Translations under genes and position numbers: made by a program | Assembly (NCBI RefSeq): GCF_900104345.1 | Contig: NZ_FNJN01000001.1 | Coordinates: forward strand, 186,001 to 250,000 | Length of the DNA stretch: 64,000 nt | Origin: Microbacterium testaceum StLB037 | GTDB lineage: Bacteria; Actinomycetota; Actinomycetes; Actinomycetales; Microbacteriaceae | Direction of reading: 5' to 3' | Notes under the pieces: model-generated | Seen by the model: the letters and a program-made list of their open reading frames with translations, nothing else | What the model was told of the DNA's origin: nothing | The model's database searches: none | Shown here: positions 57,818 to 64,000 of the stretch, one piece after another | Numbering within the stretch: the stretch's first letter is position 1 | Layout of the letters: each line of letters begins with the position of its first letter

Positions 57818-59125
57818 GTGTTGAGGCGTGTCGTTCCCCTGTTTGTCGCGTTCGTCGCCGTACACGTCGTGGTGGGGATCCTGGGCTATCAGCAGCCCAA
57901 CGAGCCCATGGGTGACGTGTACCTGGTGTACGAACCCTGGTCGCGCTGCGCGCTCTTCGGCGGCATCGACGTGAGTTCGTGCACGCGCAGCGACGCGTGG
58001 GCGTGGCCCGGCATCACCGAGAAGTGGATCTACCCGCAGCTCGCCTTCCTGCCGATGACGTTCGCGTGGGTCTTCGCCTGGGCGGTCGGGTACACCCCCG
58101 CGTGGGCGATCACCGTCGCCCTGTTCAACCTCGTCGCCTTCGTCGTGCTGGTCGGCAAGGGCCGCTCGACGGGTCGCGTGCTCGCCGCGTGGTTCTGGAT
58201 CGCCGCGATCCTCCTCATCGGCCCCGTGGGGCTCTATCGCATCGACGGAATCACGGTGCCGTTCGCGATCCTCGGCAGCATCTGGATGCTGCGGCGCCCG
58301 TTCGTGGCCTCGCTCCTGCTCTCGATCTCGGTGTGGATGAAGGTGTGGCCCGCCGCGATCCTCGCCGCGGGTCTCATCGTCGTGCGCCGCCGCCTGGCGC
58401 TGATCTGGGGCGCGGTCGCGGTGTCGCTCGCGACGATCATCCCCGTCGTGGCCCTGGGGGGAGCGCCCTACGTCTTCGGATTCGTGGGAGACCAGACGTC
58501 CCGCGGCATCCAGATGGAGGCGCCGGTCGGCGGCCTGTACATGTTCCTGGCGGCCTTCTACGTGCCCGGCAGTGAGGTCTACTACGACGGCGGCGTGCTC
58601 ACCTTCCAGGTGACCGGGCCGGGCGCCGAGCCCCTCATCGCCGCGATGACGCCGATCATGCTGCTCACGATGGTCGCCGTCGCCGTCGTCGGCGTGATGA
58701 AGATGCGCCGCGGAGCGACCTTCCTCTCGCTGTTCCCCCCGCTCTCGCTGGCCCTGGTGACCGCGTTCATCGCGCTGAACAAGGTCGGCTCGCCGCAGTA
58801 CTACGTGTGGCTGTTCGCCCCGGTCGTGCTGGGCCTGATGATCGACCGTCGTCGCTGGTACGCCTTCGCGGGGATGACGCTCGTGATCGCCGCTCTGACG
58901 CAGTGGATGTACCCGCTGATGTACGACGGGCTGATGGCGACGCACCCGAACCCCTTCCCCGTGGTCGTGCTCGAGGCGCGCAACCTGCTCGCCCTGGTCC
59001 TGCTGGTGTGGGCGATCGCGCGCGTGGTGCGCGTGCCCACGGGGCGCGTGCGTCCGCCGGCGGGGCTGCGCGAGATCGTGACGGGACGCCGGCCGATCCC
59101 CGCCCGGGTTCCGTCCGGGCGCTGA
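57818..59125 (+). CDS. GT87/GT-C-type membrane mannosyltransferase-like protein
   Basis: A 435-residue polytopic protein with about ten hydrophobic helices. An early loop reads GDVYLVYEPWSRCALFGG, with acidic residues placed as in GT-C enzymes. WMKVWPAAILAAGLIVVRRR and NKVGSPQYYVWLFAPVVLGL resemble DUF2029/GT87 alpha-mannosyltransferases that use polyprenyl-phosphate mannose. GTG 57818 follows TAGGAT (57806-57811) by 6 nt. Confidence 0.75.
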   Translation: MLRRVVPLFVAFVAVHVVVGILGYQQPNEPMGDVYLVYEPWSRCALFGGIDVSSCTRSDAWAWPGITEKWIYPQLAFLPMTFAWVFAWAVGYTPAWAITVALFNLVAFVVLVGKGRSTGRVLAAWFWIAAILLIGPVGLYRIDGITVPFAILGSIWMLRRPFVASLLLSISVWMKVWPAAILAAGLIVVRRRLALIWGAVAVSLATIIPVVALGGAPYVFGFVGDQTSRGIQMEAPVGGLYMFLAAFYVPGSEVYYDGGVLTFQVTGPGAEPLIAAMTPIMLLTMVAVAVVGVMKMRRGATFLSLFPPLSLALVTAFIALNKVGSPQYYVWLFAPVVLGLMIDRRRWYAFAGMTLVIAALTQWMYPLMYDGLMATHPNPFPVVVLEARNLLALVLLVWAIARVVRVPTGRVRPPAGLREIVTGRRPIPARVPSGR

Positions 59126-59165
59126 GCCCGTTCCGCCCGACGGGTCGCCGCCGTAGGCTCGGAGC

Positions 59166-59492
59166 ATGCTCATCGCCTTCTCCGTCGCCCCCTCCGGCGT
59201 CGGCACCCTCGCAGCCGAGAACCCCGACGCCTCGGTGCACGACGCCGTCGCCGCGGCGGTCGCCGTCGTGCGCGCGTCGGGGCTGCCCCACCGCACGACC
59301 TCGATGTTCACCGAGATCGAGGGGGAGTGGGACGAGGTGTTCGCCGTCGTGAAGGCGGCGACGGATGCCGTGATGCCCTACGGCTCTCGTGTCTCGCTCG
59401 TGCTCAAGGCCGACATTCGCCCCGGGCGGACCGGCGAGCTCGACGGCAAGATCGAGCGGCTCGAGGACGCGCTGGAGCGTCGCGAGGACTGA
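59166..59492 (+). CDS. Thiamine-binding MTH1187/YkoF-type protein
   Basis: A 108-residue ferredoxin-like protein. The family pattern is visible: MLIAFSVAPSGV, a central TTSMFTEIEGEWDEVFAVVKAA and a RVSLVLKADIRPG strand. Members bind thiamine or a related small molecule in the cytoplasm. The ATG lies 6 nt after TAGGCT (59154-59159). Confidence 0.88.
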   Translation: MLIAFSVAPSGVGTLAAENPDASVHDAVAAAVAVVRASGLPHRTTSMFTEIEGEWDEVFAVVKAATDAVMPYGSRVSLVLKADIRPGRTGELDGKIERLEDALERRED

Positions 59493-59563
59493 ACCGCGCG
59501 GGCGCCACTCCCGGCCCTCGAAACGATTCGACCTGACCCTCGCCGGCCGACTACGATCGGCTG

Positions 59564-60844
59564 GTGACCTCTTCGACGACCTCGAGAGGTGCGGCGATGC
59601 GGGCGCTCCTTTCTCTCGCCATCGGTAGTTTCGGCATCGGTATGACCGAGTTCGTGGTGATGGGCCTGCTGCCCAACATCGGCCGCGACCTGCTGCCCAC
59701 CGCCTACGCGGCGTCGCCCGACGACGCGATCGCCCAAGCCGGGTGGCTCATCTCGCTGTACGCCCTCGGCGTCGTGGTGGGAGCCCCCACCATCGCCGGG
59801 TCGGTCGCGCGCTTCCCGCGGCACCGCGTGATGATCGTGCTGGCCGCAGCGCTCGCCTTCTTCACGCTGCTGACCGTGATCGCCCCCACGTTCGAGCTGG
59901 TCGCGGCATCCCGCTTCCTCGCAGGACTCCCGCACGGGGCGTACTTCGGCATCGGCGCCCTCGTCGCCGCCGACGTGCTCGGCCCGGGCAACCGCGCCAA
60001 GGGCGTGGCCTTCGTGCTCACGGGCCTCACGATCGCGAACGTCGTGGGCGTGCCGCTCGGCACCCTCCTCGGCCAGCAGGTCGGGTGGCGTGCCGCGTTC
60101 GCTGTCGTCGCGGGCATCTTCGCCCTCGCGACGCTGTGCATCGCGTTCTTCGTGCCGAAGCACCCGGGCACGCCCGGTCGACGCCTCCGCGACGAGCTGC
60201 GGGTCTTCCGGCTCGGACAGGTGTGGTTCGCGCTCGGCATCGGCGCCGTCGGATTCGGCGGCTTCTTCGCGATGTACAGCTACATCGCGCCCATGATCAC
60301 CGACGTCGCGGGCCAGCCGGAATGGGCCGTCTCGCTCGTCCTGGTGCTCGTGGGCATCGGCATGACGATCGGCAACATCGTCGGAGGAGCGCTCGCCGAC
60401 AAAGACCTGCGCTTCTGGCTGTTCACCGGGCTGATCGCGCTGGGCGCGGCCTCCGTGGGCCTCGCCCTGACCGCCGGGTGGATCGTGAGTCTCGTGCTGT
60501 TCGCGTTCCTCGTGGCCTTCTGCGGCTCGGCGCTGAGCCCCGCCATCCAGACGCGGCTCATGGACGTCGCCGAGGACAACCAGTCGATCGCCGCCGCCCT
60601 CAACCACTCGGCGCTCAACATCGGCAACAGCCTCGGAGCGTTCCTCGGCGGCCTCGCGATCGCCGCGGGGCTGGGACTCGTGGCCCCCGCGTGGGTGGGG
60701 GCGGTCCTGGCCCTCGGCGGACTGGTCGTCGCCGTGCTCGCCTATCGCGTCGAAGATCGCACCGGCCGTCACCCCACCCACCGGATGCCGGCGGCCGAGG
60801 CCGCGCAGACGGCGATCACCGGCTCGATCCCGACGCAGCGTTGA
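59564..60844 (+). CDS. MFS transporter, DHA1 (AraJ/Cmx-like)
   Basis: A 426-residue permease with twelve predicted helices. The first loop LSLAIGSFGIGMTEFVVMGLLPNI and the motif GAPTIAGSVARFPRHRVM are typical of DHA1 drug or sugar-efflux permeases. A Cmx/Cml-type chloramphenicol exporter is one possibility. GTG 59564 follows TACGAT (59552-59557) by 6 nt. Arg/Thr-rich tail. Confidence 0.85.
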   Translation: MTSSTTSRGAAMRALLSLAIGSFGIGMTEFVVMGLLPNIGRDLLPTAYAASPDDAIAQAGWLISLYALGVVVGAPTIAGSVARFPRHRVMIVLAAALAFFTLLTVIAPTFELVAASRFLAGLPHGAYFGIGALVAADVLGPGNRAKGVAFVLTGLTIANVVGVPLGTLLGQQVGWRAAFAVVAGIFALATLCIAFFVPKHPGTPGRRLRDELRVFRLGQVWFALGIGAVGFGGFFAMYSYIAPMITDVAGQPEWAVSLVLVLVGIGMTIGNIVGGALADKDLRFWLFTGLIALGAASVGLALTAGWIVSLVLFAFLVAFCGSALSPAIQTRLMDVAEDNQSIAAALNHSALNIGNSLGAFLGGLAIAAGLGLVAPAWVGAVLALGGLVVAVLAYRVEDRTGRHPTHRMPAAEAAQTAITGSIPTQR

Positions 60845-60881
60845 AGCGGGCGCGAGCGCGCTCGCGGGTCGACCGAAATCG

Positions 60882-60907
60882 CGGATGCCGCGGGCTCACG
60901 GCATCCG
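60882..60907. terminator. Terminator between the MFS gene and metX
   Basis: CGGATGCCG (60882-60890) pairs with CGGCATCCG (60899-60907), loop CGGGCTCA, between convergent genes. A further perfect palindrome, CGCGAGCGCGCTCGCG, lies at 60851-60866. Confidence 0.7.
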
Positions 60908-60914
60908 GGAATGC

Positions 60915-62120
60915 TCAGCTCGCGAGCAGGCGGCGCAGGTGCGCGGCGACCGCGGCGGTCTCGATGAGGAAGCCGTCGTGGCCGAAGTCGCTCGAGAGCA
61001 CGACCGCGCTGTCTCCGTCGAGCGTGCGCGGGACCCCGCGGGCGATGCGGTGCTGGCCGTCGATGGGGAACAGGCGGTCGCTGTCGATCCCGAGTACCAG
61101 CGTGGTCGCGGTGACGCGGCCGAGGGCGTCTTCGACGCCATCGCGGTCGCGGCCGACGTCGTGCGAGTTCATCGCCTCGACCAGGGTCAGGTAGCTGTTC
61201 GCGTCGAAGCGGCGGGTGAACTTGTTGCCGTGGAAGTCGAGGTACGACTCCACCGCGAAGCGTCCGCCGCGGCCCAGGGGGCTGACCCCCGACTGCCACG
61301 ACCGCTGGAAGCGCGAGTTGAGCTCGGTGGGGCTGCGGTAATTGAGAAGGGCCATGCGGCGGGCGAGCGCGAGACCGCGGTGCGGGCCGTCGCCGTCGCC
61401 CGCGTCGTAGTACTCGCCGCCCGCGAAGCGGGGGTCGACCCTCACGGTGTCCATCTGCACGGAGTTCAGCGCGATCTGGTCGGCCGTCGTGATCGGCGGG
61501 GCCGAGAGGATCGCGGCACGCTCCACACGGTCGGGGTGACCGACGGCCCATTCGATCGCGTGCATGCCGCCCATCGAGCCGCCGACCACGGCGTACCAGC
61601 TGCCGATGCCGAGGCGATCGGCGAGCAGGGCCTGCGCCGCGACCTGGTCGCGGATCGTCAGGTACGGAAAACGCGAGGCCCATTCGTACCCGTCGGGCGC
61701 GATGCTCGCGGGGCCGGTCGAGCCCTGGCATCCGCCCAGCATGTTCGGGGCGACCACGAAGAAGCGGTCGGTGTCGATCGCGGCGCCGGGGCCGACGAGG
61801 TCGCTCCACCACCCGGCCGTGGGATGGCCGGGCCCGGCCGCGCCGCGCACGTGGCTGTCGCCGGTGAGGGCGTGCAGGATGAGGACCGCGTTGTCGCCCG
61901 CGGGGGAGAGCTCGCCCCACGTCTCGAAGGCGAGGCGGAACGCCGGGAGGGACTCGCCGCTCTCGGTCTCGAACGCCCCGAACGCGGCGAAGCGGCGGTC
62001 GCCGACCGGGTCGCCGTCGCGCCAGGCACCGGTGGCGGGAGGGCGGCCGAGGAGGGACCGGGCGTCGGCCTCCGTCACCGGGGCCGAGGGCACCGTGTCT
62101 TCGGAGATCTGCCAGTCCAT
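60915..62120 (-). CDS. metX: Homoserine O-acetyltransferase MetX
   Basis: A 401-residue alpha/beta hydrolase-fold acyltransferase. It has the family block AVLILHALTGDSHV, nucleophile Ser in VVGGSMGGMHAIEWA, and the Asp/His pair in LVLGIDSDRLFP and SDFGHDGFL. It makes O-acetylhomoserine (or succinyl) for methionine. ATG 62120 is preferred because GGAGAG then sits 10 nt upstream; ATG 62129 would be one nucleotide from it. The likely partner metY lies 1 kb away on the same strand. Confidence 0.93.
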   Translation of the reverse strand: MDWQISEDTVPSAPVTEADARSLLGRPPATGAWRDGDPVGDRRFAAFGAFETESGESLPAFRLAFETWGELSPAGDNAVLILHALTGDSHVRGAAGPGHPTAGWWSDLVGPGAAIDTDRFFVVAPNMLGGCQGSTGPASIAPDGYEWASRFPYLTIRDQVAAQALLADRLGIGSWYAVVGGSMGGMHAIEWAVGHPDRVERAAILSAPPITTADQIALNSVQMDTVRVDPRFAGGEYYDAGDGDGPHRGLALARRMALLNYRSPTELNSRFQRSWQSGVSPLGRGGRFAVESYLDFHGNKFTRRFDANSYLTLVEAMNSHDVGRDRDGVEDALGRVTATTLVLGIDSDRLFPIDGQHRIARGVPRTLDGDSAVVLSSDFGHDGFLIETAAVAAHLRRLLAS

Positions 62121-62236
62121 GGCATCCATTCTCTCCGGTGTCGGAGGGGTCGACCGGACTGTTACGGTCGCGGACCACGGCGACGGTGCTTGTCAAGAAC
62201 CCGTTCCCTCCCGGGTGGGGTCGTCATGATCCGGGC

Positions 62237-62935
62237 ATGGCGAACTTCCTCCTCATCGCGGCCTCGAGCGACATCGGTCAGGCGACGGCGAAACGACTGC
62301 AGGACGCGGGACACCGCGTCGTGACCACCGCGCGGGACTCCTCGCGGATCGAACCCGACTTCACCCTGGATGCCACCGACTTCGACGCCGTGGACCGCGT
62401 CGTCGGCGAGGCGGGCGATCTCGACGGCATCGCGGTGTTCGCGGGCTCGATGCTGCTCAAGCCTGCGCACCTGACCTCGCGCGAGCAGTACGACGAGCTC
62501 ATCGCCGCCTCGCTGACCACGGCGTTCGCCGCCGTCCGCGCCGCAGGATCCCACATGCGCGACGGGGGAGCGGTCGTGCTGGTCTCGTCGGCGGCGGCCC
62601 TCGCGGGGCTGCCGAACCACGACGGGATCGCCGCAGCGAAGGCCGGGGTTATCGGTCTGACGCTCTCGGCCGCCGCGAGCTATGCCGCGCACGGACTGCG
62701 CGTGAACGCCGTGGCCCCGGGCCTCGTGCAGACGCGGCTGACCGAGAAGCTCACCTCGAGCGACATGTCGCGCAAGGTGTCGGAGGCGATGCACCCGCTC
62801 GGTCGCCTCGGCGAGCCCGACGACGTCGCGCGCGCCGTGGAGTTCCTCCTCGCGCCCGAGAACGCGTGGATGACCGGCCAGGTGCTGGGCGTCGACGGGG
62901 GCCTGGGAAGCCTGCGGCCGCGGCAGAAGGTGTGA
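62237..62935 (+). CDS. SDR-family oxidoreductase with altered active site
   Basis: A 232-residue classical SDR fold. The cofactor motif reads LLIAASSDIGQATAKRL. The active-site Ser is in VVLVSSAAAL, but the usual Tyr-x3-Lys reads IAAAK (GIAAAKAG): Lys is kept and Tyr is replaced by Ile. NAVAPGLVQTRLTEKL and MTGQVLGVDGGLGSL are typical. It sits between metX and metY on the opposite strand. CATGAT (62225-62230) lies 6 nt before the ATG. Catalysis by the standard mechanism is unlikely. Confidence 0.85.
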   Translation: MANFLLIAASSDIGQATAKRLQDAGHRVVTTARDSSRIEPDFTLDATDFDAVDRVVGEAGDLDGIAVFAGSMLLKPAHLTSREQYDELIAASLTTAFAAVRAAGSHMRDGGAVVLVSSAAALAGLPNHDGIAAAKAGVIGLTLSAAASYAAHGLRVNAVAPGLVQTRLTEKLTSSDMSRKVSEAMHPLGRLGEPDDVARAVEFLLAPENAWMTGQVLGVDGGLGSLRPRQKV

Positions 62936-62943
62936 CCCCCGCC

Positions 62944-63006
62944 GCGTGAGGGGTCGGTTCTGGTCGCCTCGCACGCGGCCGGGCGACACATTCCGACCCC
63001 TCACGC
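62944..63006. repeat. Inverted repeat element
   Basis: Two 25-nt arms (62944-62968 and 62982-63006) are inverted copies: 14 bp match perfectly (GCGTGAGGGGTCGG), five positions differ, then GTCGCC matches again. No ORF. It lies between the convergent SDR and metY genes and may serve as a terminator or be a dispersed palindrome. Confidence 0.6.
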
Positions 63007-63021
63007 GCGTCGGCACACGCG

Positions 63022-63060
63022 CGAACGCCCCGACCCGGGGAGCCCGGGGCGGGGCGTTCG
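63022..63060 (-). terminator. Terminator of metY
   Basis: CGAACGCCCCG (63022-63032) pairs with CGGGGCGTTCG (63050-63060), with an inner CCCGGG stem, 12 bp past the metY stop on the minus strand. Confidence 0.8.
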
Positions 63061-63071
63061 GCGCGTGCGGG

Positions 63072-64000
63072 TCAGGCGCGGGCGGCCTCGGACAGGCGAC
63101 GCGCGGCGGCGAGGGCCTCGTCGAGGTCGGCCTTGAGGTCGTCGATGTTCTCGAGCCCCACCGACAGGCGCACCAGGCCCGGGGTCACGCCGGCGGTGAG
63201 CTGCTGCTCGGGCGTGAGCTGCGAGTGGGTGGTGGACGCCGGGTGGATGACCAGCGAGCGCACGTCGCCGATGTTGGCGAGGTGGCTGAACAGGCTCAGC
63301 GAGTTGACGAACTCGCGGCCCGCCTCGACGCCGCCCTTCAGCTCGAACGACAGCACTGCGCCGACGCCCTTGGGGGCGTAGTTGTTGGCCGCGGCGTACC
63401 AGGGCGAGGTCGGCAGACCGGAGTAGTTGACGGTCGCGACGTCGGGGTGCGACTCGAGCCACTCCGCGATCTCCTGCGCGTTCTGCACGTGGCGCTCGAT
63501 GCGCAGCGACAGGGTCTCGATGCCCTGGATGAGCTGCCACGCGCTCTGCGGCGAGATCGAGGCTCCGAGGTCGCGCAGCAGCTGTACGCGCGCCTTGATG
63601 ATGTAGGCGAGGCCGTCGCCGACCGCCTGCGTGTAGACCGCGCCGTGGTACGAGGGGTCGGGGGTCGTCAGGCCCGGGAAGCGCTCGGAGTTCTCGGACC
63701 AGGGGAAGGTTCCGCCGTCGACGATGACGCCGCCGATCGTGGTGCCGTGCCCGCCGAGGAACTTGGTCGCCGAGTGGACGATGATGTCGGCGCCGTGCTC
63801 GAAGGGGCGGATGAGGTACGGGGTCGCGATCGTGTTGTCGACGATGAGCGGCACCCCGGCGTCGTGGGCGATGTCGGCGACGGAGCGGATGTCGAGCACG
63901 TTGATCTTGGGGTTGCCGATGGTCTCGGCGAAGAACAGCTTGGTGTTCGGACGCACCGCCGCGCGCCACTCTTCGGGGTCGTCCTGGTTCTCGACGAAGG
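63072..64000 (-). CDS. metY: O-acetylhomoserine sulfhydrylase MetY, 5' end cut by the window
   Basis: The last 309 residues of a Cys/Met-metabolism PLP enzyme; the frame remains open to base 64000, so the N-terminus is missing. The PLP-lysine motif is DIIVHSATKFLGGHGTT, with ETIGNPKINVLDI and a C-terminal RLSVGLENIDDLKADLDEAL. It forms homocysteine from O-acetylhomoserine and sulfide, working with MetX downstream. Confidence 0.93.
   Translation of the reverse strand, partial: FVENQDDPEEWRAAVRPNTKLFFAETIGNPKINVLDIRSVADIAHDAGVPLIVDNTIATPYLIRPFEHGADIIVHSATKFLGGHGTTIGGVIVDGGTFPWSENSERFPGLTTPDPSYHGAVYTQAVGDGLAYIIKARVQLLRDLGASISPQSAWQLIQGIETLSLRIERHVQNAQEIAEWLESHPDVATVNYSGLPTSPWYAAANNYAPKGVGAVLSFELKGGVEAGREFVNSLSLFSHLANIGDVRSLVIHPASTTHSQLTPEQQLTAGVTPGLVRLSVGLENIDDLKADLDEALAAARRLSEAARA

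Overview
The window is about 70% G+C and densely coded. It carries actinobacterial signature genes (two WhiB proteins, MtrAB-LpqB, PdtaS, SigR/RsrA, a Kgd-type 2-oxoglutarate decarboxylase, DUF3499 and an Rv3235-type protein). Gene content, lack of mycolic-acid genes and an OleBC fusion point to Micrococcales, most likely Microbacteriaceae and probably Microbacterium; the genus is inference. I saw no tRNA, rRNA, CRISPR array, insertion sequence or prophage.

Layout. 1-7.1 kb: whiB2-like gene, large membrane GT2 glycosyltransferase, DUF5719 protein, degenerate zincin and DUF3499, with an oxidoreductase/MarR pair placed inside this otherwise conserved order. 7.1-9.0 kb: RDD and SpoIIM-like membrane proteins. 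9.0-11.8 kb: fur-katG peroxide defence. 12.0-16.7 kb: oleA-oleBC-oleD operon for head-to-head long-chain olefins. 16.7-22.3 kb: five overlapping genes (membrane protein, DUF4129, DUF4350, MoxR, DUF58). 22.4-27.2 kb: mtrA-mtrB-lpqB and a ComF-like protein. 27.3-32.4 kb: hpf, a coiled-coil/Gly-rich protein, secA. 32.5-37.4 kb: aminotransferase, Rv3235-type protein, a 0.65-kb gene-poor gap, pdtaS, whiB1, a small membrane protein. 37.4-41.3 kb: bcp-rsgA-aroA on the minus strand, diverging from sigR-rsrA. 41.3-46.5 kb: Eis-like acetyltransferase and an MprF-like lipid aminoacyltransferase with a membrane-anchored hydrolase. 46.8-53.1 kb: kgd, guaB1, GH76-like hydrolase. 53.2-55.7 kb: two CNNM/CorC-type proteins behind a short leader ORF. 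55.8-64 kb: OYE reductase, NAD(P)HX dehydratase, GT87-like membrane protein, thiamine-binding protein, MFS transporter, metX, an SDR, and metY cut by the window edge.

Much of the order from whiB2 to whiB1 parallels Mycobacterium tuberculosis Rv3219-Rv3260c as I remember it, so this is a core chromosomal region with accessory inserts. Neighbouring genes often share ATGA, GTGA or TGATG stop/start overlaps, indicating [13 protein letters not shown] coupling.

The most notable regulatory features are: a TANNNT box 6-8 nt before many start codons (leaderless transcription); a SigR-type GGAAT-N18-GTT promoter inside the 5' end of aroA that would give a longer SigR isoform; a proline/acid-rich 25-codon leader ORF coupled to the first CNNM gene; GTAAC-type repeats at 11-bp period near whiB1 and secA that resemble MtrA sites; and a heavily over-represented heptamer GGATGCC/GGCATCC.
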